DNA of 64,000 bases from Paenibacillus taihuensis (GCF_003386535.1 NZ_QTTN01000012.1:103223-167222), one strand, 5' to 3'. Counted from the stretch's first letter, positions 50,417-60,352 are shown. Program-made: numbers and translations. The notes: generated by a model from the letters alone, not told the origin.

Positions 50417-51601
50417 ATGGATTACAACTTTGATAAACCGATTAATCGCCGCAATAGCGCGTGCTTGAAGTGGGACAATCTGGAAAGCAGCCACGGTACG
50501 CAGGATGCGATTCCGATGTGGGTAGCGGATATGGATTTTGCATCTCCGCCAGCAGTTACTGAAGCGTTGAAACAACGGTGCGAGCATGGCGTGTACGGAT
50601 ATTCCGTAAGAATGGACACGTACGTACAGGCAATTATGGATTGGCTTGAACGAAGGCATCAGTGGACGATTAAGAAAGAATGGCTTTCGCACAGTTCAGG
50701 CGTGCTTCCTTCGCTGTCGCTCATCATTCATGCCTTTACGAAGCCGGGAGATAAAGTGCTGGTGCAATCGCCGGTCTATCATAACTTTTATCGTGTCATC
50801 AAAGCGCAGGGGCGTGAGGTTGCCGTTAATCCGCTTAAGCTTGCAAACGGCAGGTACGTGATGGATCTGGATCACCTGGAAGAAAATCTCGATCCCAGCG
50901 TACGAATGATCATTCTATGCAGTCCGCACAACCCGGTAGGGCGAGTATGGAGCCGGGAAGAGCTTACGCGTCTCGGAGAAATTTGCCTCAAGCGGGGCGT
51001 AATGGTGGTCTCGGACGAAATTCATTCCGATCTCGCGCATCAAGGCAGCAAGCATATCCCGTTTGCCTCGATATCACCGGAGTTCGCCGAACACAGCATC
51101 ACATGCATTGCGCCGAGCAAAACCTTCAATTTGATGGACCAGCACACGTCGAGCGTTATTATATCGAATCCCAAATGGCGGAACGCATATAACCAGGCCA
51201 TGTACGATTTGTCGCTGGCAGCACCGAACACGTTCGGCATTATTGCCACAGAGGCAGCTTACAGGCACGGGGAAGAGTGGCTCACCCAGATGCTGCAGTA
51301 CGTCGAAGGTAATGTGGAGCTTGTCATGCAATTCATGAAGCAGCGTATACCGGCGATAAAACCGGTGCAGCCGGAAGGAACGTTTCTGATTTGGCTGGAT
51401 TGCCGCGAGCTTGAACTATCGGATGAGGATTTGGAGCAATTTTTTACACACGAGGCGAAAGTTGCGCTCAGCACGGGCATTCAGTTCGGAGCAGAAGGCA
51501 GCGGATTTATGCGGATGAATGTGGCGTGCTCTCGCTCTCTCTTGGAGCAAGCGTTATTGCAAATTGAAGCAGCAATGCGGACGAGATTAGGCAGCGAGTA
51601 A
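50417..51601 (+). CDS. PatB/MalY-type PLP-dependent C-S lyase or aminotransferase
   Basis: Fold-type I PLP enzyme, 394 residues. The PLP lysine is K235 in APSKTFNL. Motifs MWVADMDFASPPAVTEAL, SPVYHNFYRVI, CSPHNPVGRVWSREEL and VSDEIHSDL place it in the MalY/PatB clade of cystathionine beta-lyase-like enzymes. B. subtilis PatB splits cystathionine and similar C-S substrates and can transaminate. The residues after the lysine read LMDQHTSS rather than the more usual AGLQTS, a small difference near the active site. RBS GGGGG is 8 bases upstream of ATG. The strong bidirectional terminator follows. Confidence 0.88.
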   Translation: MDYNFDKPINRRNSACLKWDNLESSHGTQDAIPMWVADMDFASPPAVTEALKQRCEHGVYGYSVRMDTYVQAIMDWLERRHQWTIKKEWLSHSSGVLPSLSLIIHAFTKPGDKVLVQSPVYHNFYRVIKAQGREVAVNPLKLANGRYVMDLDHLEENLDPSVRMIILCSPHNPVGRVWSREELTRLGEICLKRGVMVVSDEIHSDLAHQGSKHIPFASISPEFAEHSITCIAPSKTFNLMDQHTSSVIISNPKWRNAYNQAMYDLSLAAPNTFGIIATEAAYRHGEEWLTQMLQYVEGNVELVMQFMKQRIPAIKPVQPEGTFLIWLDCRELELSDEDLEQFFTHEAKVALSTGIQFGAEGSGFMRMNVACSRSLLEQALLQIEAAMRTRLGSE

Positions 51602-51607
51602 ATAAAC

Positions 51608-51654
51608 AAAGGGCTATCCCAACAGTCATCAAAGATGACGAGGGATAGCCCTTT
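51608..51654. terminator. Bidirectional terminator with nested hairpins
   Basis: A 13-bp outer stem (51608-51620 with 51642-51654) encloses an inner GTCATC/GATGAC hairpin (51625-51639). T residues are found on the plus side and A residues on the other. It serves the lyase gene and may serve the converging desaturase gene. Confidence 0.85.
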
Positions 51655-51708
51655 TGCATTACAGGCGGGATTTTTTTACGGTTGCCTGAGCGGCTAAATG
51701 CTAAGCTT

Positions 51709-51837
51709 CGTGGTATGAAGCGGCGATGAAGGGCGGGTTTGCCGGACTGAGAGTCGGAAAACTCGACTCTCACGCACGATAATGCAGCGAAATCAAGCTG
51801 AGAGTCGGGAAAACCGACTCTCGTGGTATGAAGCGGC
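51709..51837. repeat. Hairpin family B, second site, with flanking direct repeats
   Basis: Two hairpins (51747-51773 and 51798-51823) start CTGAGAGTCG and close CGACTCTC, with 51-bp step. They share the CTGAGAG/CTCTC ends with the array at 39073-39352. A 16-bp sequence CGTGGTATGAAGCGGC occurs at 51709-51724 and again at 51822-51837, flanking the pair. The 338-bp gap between the converging lyase and desaturase genes holds only this and the terminator. Confidence 0.85.
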
Positions 51838-51939
51838 TATTTACTGCAAATGGGTTGATATTAATTGCTCCCAATCGAATCGAGTGGATTCGCTGCCAAT
51901 ATCACCAAATAGCTTTGCTACACAATGCTGATCCCTAGG

Positions 51940-53010
51940 CTAAGCGCCTTTGCAATCCCGTCCCACGCGTTCAGCAAACTCGCGGTACTTCGGTACGATA
52001 TGGGTCGGTTCCGTCTTTATTCGCCATAATGCCGTTGCTGCTTCACGGACAGCAGCCCGGAAACTCGGGGCAGCGGCAGGGCAATCATGCTTGATCTCCT
52101 CATGCAGCGCCGGCAGGTTGTAGTAAGGCACCATCGGGAACATGTGATGCTCCATATGGTAGTTCATGTTCGTATACAAAAACCGAAGGATCGGATTCGT
52201 ATAGAACGTCCGGCAGCAGAGGCGGTGATCCAGCTTATCTTCGTACAGTCCGAGATGCTGCGTCATATTGAGCACCGTCATGAGGAAGGAGCCGTAGTAA
52301 GCAGGCAACCCGACGTACATAAGCGGCAGGATGCTGTGCGTGTAGAAGCAGAGCCCGATCAACACCACGAACACGCCAATGAAAGTACGTGCTTCCAAGA
52401 ACAGTTTCTTGTACTGACTTTCTGGAATAAGCTCCTTCTCCGTTTCATTCAGGTTGCCAATCGCGTGCAAGAATAACGTCTTCGGCGTATTGCCCTTCAC
52501 ATCTTCAATTCGAAAAGCTGACCGAATGAGCGGGAAAAACTTCGGCGGGCGAGGCGCCATAATTTCCGGATCGCTGCCGACGATATACGTATCCGTATGG
52601 TGACGTACATGACTCCAGCGGAAGTTCGTCGCTTGCACGAGGATAAGGAACGAAGTGAACTGGTAGATCACTTCGTTAGGCCAGCCCGTTTTGAACGGCG
52701 TACCGTGGCTGTACTCATGCCATTTGGATACGGAGCCAACGAAGTAAACCGTGCCGTATAAGGCAAAAGCAGGGATTGCCCACCACGTGCCCCATGACAG
52801 GTACGCAATATAGCCGGTGACGATCATGGCGGCAAGATAGAGCAAAATATCTCGCAGCGCAGGACCGTTGCGTCTGACCATAAGCTCCTTTAACCTTTTT
52901 CGAGGAATCGGGCATTTGTACCAGTCGGCCGACACAAGACCTTTCTCCATGGCATGGAATCGCTCTTGACCCGTAATACTATAATCTCGTTTTGCAGCAG
53001 CATCGCTCAT
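51940..53010 (-). CDS. Fatty acid desaturase-family membrane enzyme
   Basis: Di-iron membrane oxygenase, 356 residues. The three His boxes are present: KWHEYSHG, SHVRHHTD and MEHHMFPM, along with helices near 55-75, 80-98 and 215-255. The start ATG follows AAGGAG. Enzymes of this family desaturate fatty acyl chains; some relatives (MocD-type) act on other hydrocarbon-like substrates. The short, compact form and NMTQHLGLYEDKLDHR are typical of bacterial members of this group. It stands alone and converges on the lyase gene. Confidence 0.87.
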   Translation of the reverse strand: MSDAAAKRDYSITGQERFHAMEKGLVSADWYKCPIPRKRLKELMVRRNGPALRDILLYLAAMIVTGYIAYLSWGTWWAIPAFALYGTVYFVGSVSKWHEYSHGTPFKTGWPNEVIYQFTSFLILVQATNFRWSHVRHHTDTYIVGSDPEIMAPRPPKFFPLIRSAFRIEDVKGNTPKTLFLHAIGNLNETEKELIPESQYKKLFLEARTFIGVFVVLIGLCFYTHSILPLMYVGLPAYYGSFLMTVLNMTQHLGLYEDKLDHRLCCRTFYTNPILRFLYTNMNYHMEHHMFPMVPYYNLPALHEEIKHDCPAAAPSFRAAVREAATALWRIKTEPTHIVPKYREFAERVGRDCKGA

Positions 53011-53116
53011 CGGATTGCTCCGCTCCTTATCAACTATAGTGGTATCGCTTATTTCATAGTGTAAGGGATCCGATTACGGAGCGCTTTCCGAAAAATATGT
53101 GAGAGGATCAGACACA

Positions 53117-53160
53117 AAAAGCCGCCCGCCTGCCACAATAACAGGGGAGCGGCTTCCTTT
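53117..53160 (-). terminator. Terminator after the secreted repeat protein
   Basis: AAGCCGCCCGCCTG (53119-53132) pairs with CAGGGGAGCGGCTT (53142-53155) with two mismatches; on the minus strand TTTTTGTG follows. Confidence 0.78.
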
Positions 53161-53190
53161 TTAATTTGAGCTAAGTATGTTCACCGACTC

Positions 53191-54354
53191 TTATGCACTC
53201 GTCGCGGAGGAAGCAGAAGTCGTCGTCGTAGTCGAGGAAGCGCCAGCGCCGTCGCCCTTCATCCGATTCCCCATGCCATGGAATTGACGTCCCAGCTTGC
53301 CGTTCACCAAGTTCGTCGCTTGCTCCTCGGCATTCGCAATCGCTTTGTCCGCTTGTTCCTGCGTCAACTTACCTGCTGTTGCTGCTGCATTCAGGTTATC
53401 CACGATTGTTTTCTTCACTGCATCGATGACCTTCTGAGCGTCGACGCCCTTATCCTTCGCGACATCCGCCAGCGTTTTGCCGGAAGCTAACGCCTTTTTC
53501 AGGTCTTCGGCCGTAACTCCGAGCGCCGCGGCAGCACCGGACAGGTCCGCATTGCCAATGCCGCCGAAACGGCCTTCCATTTTCATGCGTGCGCCTTTTC
53601 CGTTCACTGTGTTCTCTGCGATATTCGCTGCATCTGCAATCGCTTTATCCGCTTGTGCCTGCGTCAGGTCGCCTGCTTTCACCGATGCATTCAAGTCATC
53701 GATGATCGCTTGCTTCACGGCATCAATAACTTTTTGAGCGTCTACGCCTCTATCCTTCGCCAGATCCGCGAGCGACTTGTCGCCGGATTTCAGAGCCGTG
53801 TTCACTGCGTCCGCAGTCATGCCGAGCACAGGAGCTGCAGCTGCATTAATATCGGTTTTCCTCTCGAAATGGAAGCCGCCCTTGCCGCCGAAGCCCATTC
53901 CGAAGCCGCCTTTGCCGCCGCCGAAATGCCCATCCATCGTGCCTGGCTGGCTGTCCACCAGCTTGTCCAGGTTGTCCGTGAACGCTTGCTTCTCCGTCGC
54001 TTGCTGCTTGTCGAACGCCGCGGTCATCGCTTTCTTCAGGTCATCACGCGATACGCCTTGCTCGGTAGCTACTTGTGCAAGTGTCTTGCCGGATGCAAAC
54101 TTCTCTTTCAGCGCCGCCGCATCAAGCTTAAGCAGATCCAGTACCTCTTGGCTTACTGCACCGCCGCCGAAGCCGCCTCTTTGCCCGGGATGAGCACCAA
54201 ACTTGCCTTGTTGCTGCGTCGAATTCGAGTTTGTCGTTGCAGTAGTAGAAGTTGAAGTGGATGTCGAGTTAGTGGTAGTCGCCGCGTACGCGCTCAGCGG
54301 GATCATAACTGCAATGGCAGCTGTCAAGCCGATCGCTTTCATCGTTTTGTTCAT
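53191..54354 (-). CDS. Secreted protein with three helical repeat modules
   Basis: Exported protein of 387 residues. I start at ATG 54354 (MNKTMKAIG), which has AGGAGG upstream; the longer frame adds nine residues without a site. A signal peptide (about 1-25) is followed by a Thr/Ser/Asn-rich stretch. Three modules of about 60 residues follow, at about 70, 180 and 270. Each contains the pattern L-G-x-T...L-A-S/K-G-K-T/S-L-A-x-(I/V)-A-x-x-x-G-V and ends DNLxAAxxAGKLTQEQADKAI. Gly/Phe-rich linkers lie between. The C-terminus is Ser/Thr/Ala-rich. Such repeat proteins are common in wall-bound proteins of Gram-positive bacteria; their role is not established. Monocistronic with its own terminator. 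Confidence 0.78.
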   Translation of the reverse strand: MNKTMKAIGLTAAIAVMIPLSAYAATTTNSTSTSTSTTATTNSNSTQQQGKFGAHPGQRGGFGGGAVSQEVLDLLKLDAAALKEKFASGKTLAQVATEQGVSRDDLKKAMTAAFDKQQATEKQAFTDNLDKLVDSQPGTMDGHFGGGKGGFGMGFGGKGGFHFERKTDINAAAAPVLGMTADAVNTALKSGDKSLADLAKDRGVDAQKVIDAVKQAIIDDLNASVKAGDLTQAQADKAIADAANIAENTVNGKGARMKMEGRFGGIGNADLSGAAAALGVTAEDLKKALASGKTLADVAKDKGVDAQKVIDAVKKTIVDNLNAAATAGKLTQEQADKAIANAEEQATNLVNGKLGRQFHGMGNRMKGDGAGASSTTTTTSASSATSA

Positions 54355-54529
54355 TAAAGTTTCCTCCTGTATTTTGGTCATCTTGCTGGTTACAAGACCC
54401 AGTATGGTCGCCTAACCTTAAATCTAGCTGAAATGAATGTAAAAGAACGCTTAGCTCCAGATGAAGTTTTTCTTCATATTCGTATCATTTTCGCCACCGG
54501 AATACCGCACTTGCTCATGCGCTTTATCA

Positions 54530-54559
54530 TTGAGTTTGATCAAGGGCTTACGTTATAAT
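54530..54559 (+). promoter_or_regulatory. Promoter of gatCAB
   Basis: TTGAGT (54530-54535), 18 bp, TATAAT (54554-54559), 46 bp before gatC. The region 54355-54605 is the divergent promoter space shared with the secreted repeat protein. Confidence 0.6.
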
Positions 54560-54605
54560 AGGTAGAATATGTGCAAAATGGCTAGAAAGGACGGGACATG
54601 AGAAG

Positions 54606-54893
54606 ATGAGCATTACGATTAAAGATGTTGAGCATGTGGCCAATCTGGCCCGGCTGGAGCTTTCCGAGCAGGAGAAAGAGCAGTTCAACGGTCAGCTTAA
54701 TGCGATCCTTAAATACGCAGAGAAGCTGAACGAGCTTCATACAGACGATGTGGAGCCGACCAGCCACGTGCTGCCGGTTTATAATGTGATGCGCGACGAT
54801 GTCATCAAGCCATCGGTTTCCAATGAAACGGCGCTGCGCAATGCACCAGACGAAGATGACGGCCAGTTTAAAGTACCGGCTGTATTGGAATAA
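54606..54893 (+). CDS. gatC: Asp-tRNA(Asn)/Glu-tRNA(Gln) amidotransferase subunit C
   Basis: Small subunit of the transamidation complex that corrects Glu-tRNA(Gln), 95 residues, as in B. subtilis (96). It starts MSITIKDVEHVANLARLEL and has the typical second half VEPTSHVLPVYNVMRDDV that tethers GatA and GatB. It leads the gatC-gatA-gatB operon, which has the usual order. Confidence 0.95.
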   Translation: MSITIKDVEHVANLARLELSEQEKEQFNGQLNAILKYAEKLNELHTDDVEPTSHVLPVYNVMRDDVIKPSVSNETALRNAPDEDDGQFKVPAVLE

Positions 54894-54928
54894 GAGACAC
54901 GCTTACATAGCGAAAGGAGGAAAGGCTG

Positions 54929-56386
54929 TTGGCACTCTTTGATTTACGCCTTCAGGACGTACATAGCAAGTTGAGAACGAAAGAGCTGTCGGCTCTTGAC
55001 CTCGTAGAGTCTTCCTACGCGCAAATTGCGAAGACGGATGAATCCGTTAAAGCCTTTTTGACATTGAATGAAGAGGGCGCGCGCAAAGCAGCAGCTGAGC
55101 TGGACGGCGCTCTGCAAGCAGGCGGCGAGCAAGGATTGTTGTTCGGTCTTCCTGCCGGCATCAAGGACAACATCGTAACGGAAGGAATCACAACGACTTG
55201 CGCAAGCCAGTTCCTGCGCAATTATGATCCGATCTATGACGCTTCCGTTGTGAAGAAGCTGAAGTCCGCGCAGTCGATCACCATCGGCAAGCTGAACTTG
55301 GACGAGTTCGCGATGGGCGGCTCGAACGAGAACTCGAGCTTCTTCCCTACGCGCAACCCTTGGAACACGGATTACGTTCCGGGCGGCTCCAGCGGCGGCT
55401 CCGCAGCATCTGTTGCTGCCGGACAAGTCTACTTCTCGCTCGGCTCCGATACCGGCGGCTCGATTCGCCAGCCGGCGGCATACTGCGGTATTGTCGGCCT
55501 CAAGCCAACGTACGGTCTCGTATCGCGTTTCGGCCTCGTTGCCTTCGCTTCGTCGCTTGACCAGATCGGCCCGCTGACGAAGAACGTTGAGGATTCCGCG
55601 TATGTGCTGCAAGCGATCGCAGGCTACGACCCGAGCGATTCGACCTCCGCGAATGTAGAGATTCCTGACTACGTCAGCGCACTAAGCGGCGATGTGAAAG
55701 GTCTTCGCATCGGCGTTCCGAAGGAATACATGGGCGCAGGCATTGATCCGGCTGTTAAAGAAGCGGTACTTGCTGCTTTGAAACAGTTCGAGAGCCTTGG
55801 CGCAACATGGGAAGAAGTGTCGATGCCGCATACCGAATATGCGGTTGCGACATATTATCTGCTTGCTTCCTCGGAAGCATCGTCCAACCTGGCGCGTTTC
55901 GACGGCGTCCGCTATGGCGTTCGCGCAGAGAATCCGGACAACCTGATTGACCTGTACCGCAAATCCCGCAGCCAAGGCTTCGGTCCGGAAGTGAAGCGCC
56001 GGATTATGCTTGGCACATATGCGCTCAGCTCCGGCTACTATGACGCGTATTATCTGAAAGCACAGAAAGTCCGTACGCTGATCAAGCAGGACTTTGACAA
56101 TGTGTTCAAGGACTTTGACCTTATCATCGGACCGACTGCGCCGACAACGGCATTCCGCATCGGTGAGCAAGTGGGCGATCCGCTCACGATGTATTTGAAC
56201 GATATTTGTACGATTCCGGTCAGCCTTGCTGGCGTTCCAGCAATTAGCGTGCCTTGCGGCTTCGCGGACGGCATGCCGATCGGTTTGCAAATTATCGGCA
56301 AAGCGTTCGACGAGCGCACGGTGCTTCGCGCCGCGCATGCGTACGAGCAGCACACTGAGCATCACAAACAGCGTCCGCAGCTATAA
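54929..56386 (+). CDS. gatA: Asp-tRNA(Asn)/Glu-tRNA(Gln) amidotransferase subunit A
   Basis: Glutaminase subunit of the amidase-signature family, 485 residues. The Ser-cisSer-Lys triad is complete: K79 (PAGIKDNIV), S154 ([10 protein letters not shown]) and S178 (SDTGGSIRQ). It releases ammonia that travels to GatB for transfer onto misacylated tRNA. TTG 54929 is the start, with AAAGGAGG upstream. The gap to gatC is 35 bp; the gap to gatB is 37 bp. No unusual features. Confidence 0.96.
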   Translation: MALFDLRLQDVHSKLRTKELSALDLVESSYAQIAKTDESVKAFLTLNEEGARKAAAELDGALQAGGEQGLLFGLPAGIKDNIVTEGITTTCASQFLRNYDPIYDASVVKKLKSAQSITIGKLNLDEFAMGGSNENSSFFPTRNPWNTDYVPGGSSGGSAASVAAGQVYFSLGSDTGGSIRQPAAYCGIVGLKPTYGLVSRFGLVAFASSLDQIGPLTKNVEDSAYVLQAIAGYDPSDSTSANVEIPDYVSALSGDVKGLRIGVPKEYMGAGIDPAVKEAVLAALKQFESLGATWEEVSMPHTEYAVATYYLLASSEASSNLARFDGVRYGVRAENPDNLIDLYRKSRSQGFGPEVKRRIMLGTYALSSGYYDAYYLKAQKVRTLIKQDFDNVFKDFDLIIGPTAPTTAFRIGEQVGDPLTMYLNDICTIPVSLAGVPAISVPCGFADGMPIGLQIIGKAFDERTVLRAAHAYEQHTEHHKQRPQL

Positions 56387-56423
56387 TCGTGCGCGGATGC
56401 CAATGAAGCAGGAGGGCTAATCG

Positions 56424-57866
56424 ATGTTTGAACCGAACCAATACGAAACGGTTGTCGGGCTTGAAGTGCACGTCGAGCTCCATACGAAGAGCAAAATCTT
56501 CTGCGGCTGCTCCACGTCCTTCGGCGCCCCGCCGAATACCCATACATGCCCGATTTGTCTCGGGCACCCTGGCGTGCTGCCGGTGTTGAACCGCCAAGCG
56601 CTGGAATTCGCGATGAAGGCTGCAATGGCGCTCAACTGCCAAATCGCCGACATCAGCAAGTTTGACCGGAAGAACTACTTCTACCCGGATTCGCCCAAAG
56701 CGTACCAAATCTCGCAATACGATAAACCAGTCGGCGAGCATGGCTGGATCGACATCGAAGTCGATGGCAAGACGAAGCGCATCGGCATTACGCGTCTTCA
56801 TCTTGAAGAAGACGCGGGCAAGCTGACGCATATTGACGGCGGCTTCGGATCCCTCGTTGACTTCAATCGTGTCGGCACGCCGCTCGTTGAGATCGTATCC
56901 GAGCCGGATATCCGTACGCCTGAAGAAGCAAAGGCGTACCTCGAGAAGCTGAAAGCGATCATGCTCTATTGCGAGGTGTCCGACGTGAAGATGGAAGAGG
57001 GCTCGCTTCGCTGCGACGCCAACATCAGTATCCGTCCTTACGATCAAGAGCAGTTCGGCACACGCGCCGAGCTGAAGAACATGAACTCGTTCCGCGGCGT
57101 TCAACGCGGTCTGGAGTATGAGCAAATGCGCCAAGCGGACATTCTTGACAGCGGCGGCAAAGTCGTTCAAGAAACGCGCCGCTGGGATGAGACGCAAGGG
57201 AAGACATTCTCGATGCGTTCCAAGGAAGAAGCGCATGACTACCGTTACTTCCCGGATCCGGATCTCGTGCAGATCCACATCGACGATGAGTGGAAAGCTC
57301 GCGTGCAAGCCTCGATTCCGGAGCTCCCGGATGCGCGTCAAGCTCGCTATTCAGCGGAGTATGGTCTGCCATCCTATGATGCCGGCGTCATTACATCTTC
57401 GAAGAAGCTTGCTGATTTCTTCGAAGAGAGCCTGCAGTATACGAAGGATGCCAAGGCGGTATCGAACTGGATCATGGGAGATCTGCTCGGCTATTTGAAC
57501 GCAGGCGGCCTTGAGCTGGATGCGATCAAGCTGACAGGCCAAGGTCTTGGCGAAATGATCGGTCTCATGGAGAAAGGGACGATCAGCAGCAAAATCGCGA
57601 AGACCGTGTTCAAGGAGATGCTCGAGACAGGCAAAGGTCCGCAGCAAATCGTCGAAGAGCAAGGACTTGTCCAAATCAGCGACGAAGGCGCACTCGCGGA
57701 AGTGGTTGACCGCATCGTAAGCAGCAACCCGCAGTCGGTCGAAGATTTCAAGGCTGGTAAAGAGAAGGCCATCGGCTTCCTCGTCGGCCAAGTGATGAAG
57801 GAAACGAAGGGCAAAGCGAACCCGGCGCTGGTCAATAAGCTGCTGGTTGAGCGCTTGAACCAATAA
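56424..57866 (+). CDS. gatB: Asp-tRNA(Asn)/Glu-tRNA(Gln) amidotransferase subunit B
   Basis: Kinase/transferase subunit that activates the Glu-tRNA side chain and amidates it, 480 residues. Motifs: [21 protein letters not shown] at the start, the conserved [15 protein letters not shown] (Cys pairs of the cradle domain), [18 protein letters not shown] (GatB signature), and a C-terminal YqeY-like tail domain with [26 protein letters not shown]. The start has AGGAGGG upstream. A strong terminator follows and ends the operon. Confidence 0.96.
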   Translation: MFEPNQYETVVGLEVHVELHTKSKIFCGCSTSFGAPPNTHTCPICLGHPGVLPVLNRQALEFAMKAAMALNCQIADISKFDRKNYFYPDSPKAYQISQYDKPVGEHGWIDIEVDGKTKRIGITRLHLEEDAGKLTHIDGGFGSLVDFNRVGTPLVEIVSEPDIRTPEEAKAYLEKLKAIMLYCEVSDVKMEEGSLRCDANISIRPYDQEQFGTRAELKNMNSFRGVQRGLEYEQMRQADILDSGGKVVQETRRWDETQGKTFSMRSKEEAHDYRYFPDPDLVQIHIDDEWKARVQASIPELPDARQARYSAEYGLPSYDAGVITSSKKLADFFEESLQYTKDAKAVSNWIMGDLLGYLNAGGLELDAIKLTGQGLGEMIGLMEKGTISSKIAKTVFKEMLETGKGPQQIVEEQGLVQISDEGALAEVVDRIVSSNPQSVEDFKAGKEKAIGFLVGQVMKETKGKANPALVNKLLVERLNQ

Positions 57867-57875
57867 TACTGATGT

Positions 57876-57910
57876 AGAGGCATGTCCACCCAGCGTGGAC
57901 ATGCCTCTTC
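57876..57910 (+). terminator. Terminator of the gatCAB operon
   Basis: A perfect 14-bp stem (57876-57889 with 57895-57908), CCAGC loop, followed by TCTTCT-type T-rich sequence. Confidence 0.85.
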
Positions 57911-58000
57911 TGCATACCAATAAATGTGATACAATATGTACTATATAATAATGACAAGAAGAAGCTTGGAAGTCGGAGTCGAGGAAAGGGGGCCACAACA

Positions 58001-59836
58001 ATGTCTGTGCGCGAGCGTTCGAAGAGTGCATTCTTTGCACCGTTATTTGCATTTGTCGTCCCAGGCGGCGGGCATCTGGCGCTGGGCAAGCATTTGACAG
58101 GGCTGCTCCTCCTTCTTGGCACCTTGACCGATATCGCTGCAATGATTCGCTTTGCCGATGAGGGCGGCGGCAAATATGCGCTGCTGATCATTTTTCTCGG
58201 GCTCTCGCTGCCCGGTTTCTGGTTCTACAGCGTCTTCGATACGCTGCAGCTGAAGGCGAAGCTGCGCGCCGAAGCCGCTTCTGCCTCCGTCATCGCCGAA
58301 GCTGCCACCTCCTCCGCCTCCGCCTCGGCGGAACCGCAGCCGCAGCAGAGGACCACCAGCGGCTTCATCGCTGCGCTGCAAGGAATCAGCGTCATTGGTC
58401 TGGCGCTCATTCTGCTATGGCTCGTGCAAGCACCGGAAGCGCTGCTCGCGGCGCTTGATGATATCGGCTCCTACGCCCCTGGAGCGGGCTTGATCATACT
58501 TGCGCTATTCGCGGCTTCCAGGAGGAAGAATGGGATGTTCAAGCTCGGCCGGTTTACTGTCGCAGCTGTGATGATCGTCATCGGCTCGTTTCTGCTCTGG
58601 GACCAAGTCCGCGGACGCAACGATATCGAGCTGCTCGGCAAGTGGTGGCCGGCCGCTTTTGTCCTGATCGGCGTTGAGATGGTCGTCCTGAGCCTCGTGT
58701 ACCGCACAGCACCACGGAAACCAGCCTTCGATCTAGGCGGCGCGCTGCTCGCGACAATCATTGCGGTCACTGCCTTCGGCGTCACGCAATATGCATCGAT
58801 GCCTTTTCGCTGGTTGGACGAATTTAAGGTGAACCTCACCGGAACTAGCGGATATAGTGAAGAGAAGGGTTTTCAATATAACAAAGGTTTGCTCAGCGAG
58901 GTACTGGACACGGACACGTCGAGCATAGCGATCAATAATCCGAACGGCAAAGTGACTGTAAGACGCGGGGATGTCGATGCCGTTACAGTTCAGACCGTCA
59001 TGTGGGTCGATTCTGTTGAGAAGACAGAGGCCGACGAAGTAGCAGAGAAGTCAATTGTCACAATAAACGGCGGCAAGAAGATAGAAATCGAGGCAAAAGG
59101 CCATCCTTACGGTGCTAATGGCAACCGAGTCCCGCGTATGAATATGATAGTGACTATACCCGCTCATTCGATTTTTGGTGTACCGCAAGCAACTTTAACG
59201 CCGTCAACGACGTCTACGACAGAGATTGAAGCGGAGCTCAGTCTCGACATTATGAATGGCTCGGTTGATATTTCTGGGCTCAATTTACCCGGCGGCGTTC
59301 AAATTCGAGCGGCGTATGGAGAGCTGGAGCTGCGCAATATGACTGGTCCAATTGATGCGGAGACGAAGAACGGAGGCATTATAATCTCCGATTTGCAAGG
59401 TGATTCGACGCTTAGCGCCCTGAGCGGCAACATCAAATTGTTTAAAGCTGCCGGCTCCGTACAAGCTTCCACGCAAAGCGGCGACATCGAGCTGCAGCAA
59501 ATTACAGGCGACATTGAGACCGATACGAAGAATGGCCAAATTACGATTAAAGAAGCTTCCGGCGCAATCAAGGCGGATACGCTGAATGGCGATATTGATC
59601 TGGTTAGCGCTGCCGTCGGAGGCGATTGGGACATTGACAGCTCCATAGGCGAGATTCATTTGCTGCTTCCAGTGCAGGGCAATTATTCGGTCAATGGTTC
59701 CGTTACATTTGGTGATGTTTCGAGCGATTTGCCGCTAACCATTAGCAAGAAAACAATTCGAGGCAGCATCGGTTCAGGAACGTTTCGAATCAACATTAAT
59801 GCGAACAGCAGCATACTGGTAAATCGTTACAAATGA
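58001..59836 (+). CDS. Membrane protein with C-terminal DUF4097 beta-helix
   Basis: 611 residues when started at ATG 58001, with GAAAGGGGG upstream. The N-terminal half has about seven membrane helices in two groups, including a LiaF-like region (GRFTVAAVMIVIGSFLLWDQVRG, WWPAAFVLIGVEMVVLS). The C-terminal half (from about residue 290) is a repeated beta structure of the DUF4097 family (SIAINNPNGKVTVRRGDVDAV, IDAETKNGGIIISDLQGDSTLSALSGNIKLFKA) placed outside the membrane. Such proteins are often linked to cell-envelope stress regulation, but no partner kinase is adjacent. The function is not known. Confidence 0.78.
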   Translation: MSVRERSKSAFFAPLFAFVVPGGGHLALGKHLTGLLLLLGTLTDIAAMIRFADEGGGKYALLIIFLGLSLPGFWFYSVFDTLQLKAKLRAEAASASVIAEAATSSASASAEPQPQQRTTSGFIAALQGISVIGLALILLWLVQAPEALLAALDDIGSYAPGAGLIILALFAASRRKNGMFKLGRFTVAAVMIVIGSFLLWDQVRGRNDIELLGKWWPAAFVLIGVEMVVLSLVYRTAPRKPAFDLGGALLATIIAVTAFGVTQYASMPFRWLDEFKVNLTGTSGYSEEKGFQYNKGLLSEVLDTDTSSIAINNPNGKVTVRRGDVDAVTVQTVMWVDSVEKTEADEVAEKSIVTINGGKKIEIEAKGHPYGANGNRVPRMNMIVTIPAHSIFGVPQATLTPSTTSTTEIEAELSLDIMNGSVDISGLNLPGGVQIRAAYGELELRNMTGPIDAETKNGGIIISDLQGDSTLSALSGNIKLFKAAGSVQASTQSGDIELQQITGDIETDTKNGQITIKEASGAIKADTLNGDIDLVSAAVGGDWDIDSSIGEIHLLLPVQGNYSVNGSVTFGDVSSDLPLTISKKTIRGSIGSGTFRININANSSILVNRYK

Positions 59837-59856
59837 TAAAATGATTTTCCACTTCA

Positions 59857-59886
59857 TTGACAAAACGAAAAGCATGCACGTAAAAT
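59857..59886 (+). promoter_or_regulatory. Promoter of perR
   Basis: A perfect TTGACA (59857-59862), 18 bp, TAAAAT (59881-59886), 31 bp before the perR start. The consensus PerR box (TTATAATnATTATAA) is not present; only a weak ATGATAAAATGAT stretch lies just upstream. Confidence 0.55.
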
Positions 59887-59917
59887 GGTTCTAACAAAGC
59901 GGAAAGGACGTGCCAAT

Positions 59918-60352
59918 ATGGGTGCAACCGTTGAACAAGCACTAGAACAATTGAAAAGCACCGGCGTTCGTATGACCCCGCAGCGTTATGCTATCTTAAG
60001 CTATCTCATGCATTCCATGACTCATCCCACTGCAGATGAAATTTATAAGTCGCTTTCGCCGTCATTCCCTAGTATGAGCGTGGCGACCATTTATAATAAT
60101 CTCCGTCTGTTCGTTGAAGCAGGTCTTATTAGGGAATTGACTTACGGTGATGACTCAAGCCGATTTGATGCTGATTTATCCGAGCATTATCATGCGATTT
60201 GCCGCTCCTGCGGTACGATTGTCGATTTCGACTACCCGCCGCTTACCGATGTGGAAGCTGCAGCCTCCAAAGAAACTGGATTTAAGGTAGAAGGTCATCG
60301 CATGGAGATCTACGGCATCTGCGCAGATTGCACAACGCGGCACAATCATTAA
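59918..60352 (+). CDS. perR: Peroxide-responsive repressor PerR
   Basis: Metal-dependent repressor of the Fur family, 144 residues. The start is ATG 59918 (MGATVEQALEQL), with GAAAGGACG upstream. The regulatory metal residues of B. subtilis PerR are kept in place: His in SMTHPTADE, Asp in RFDADLSEHYH with His-x-His, and Asp in IVDFDYP. The structural zinc site has two CxxC pairs (CRSCG and CADC). In the peroxide sensor, Fe bound at the first site oxidises its His ligands. B. subtilis also has perR, ygzB and ygxA together, next to rrnD; here a GH18 gene is inserted and ygzB is inverted. Confidence 0.95.
   Translation: MGATVEQALEQLKSTGVRMTPQRYAILSYLMHSMTHPTADEIYKSLSPSFPSMSVATIYNNLRLFVEAGLIRELTYGDDSSRFDADLSEHYHAICRSCGTIVDFDYPPLTDVEAAASKETGFKVEGHRMEIYGICADCTTRHNH

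Noticed and set aside
59826..59850. Possible PerR box before perR.
   Set aside because: The stretch ATGATAAAATGAT lacks the TTATAATnATTATAA pattern.
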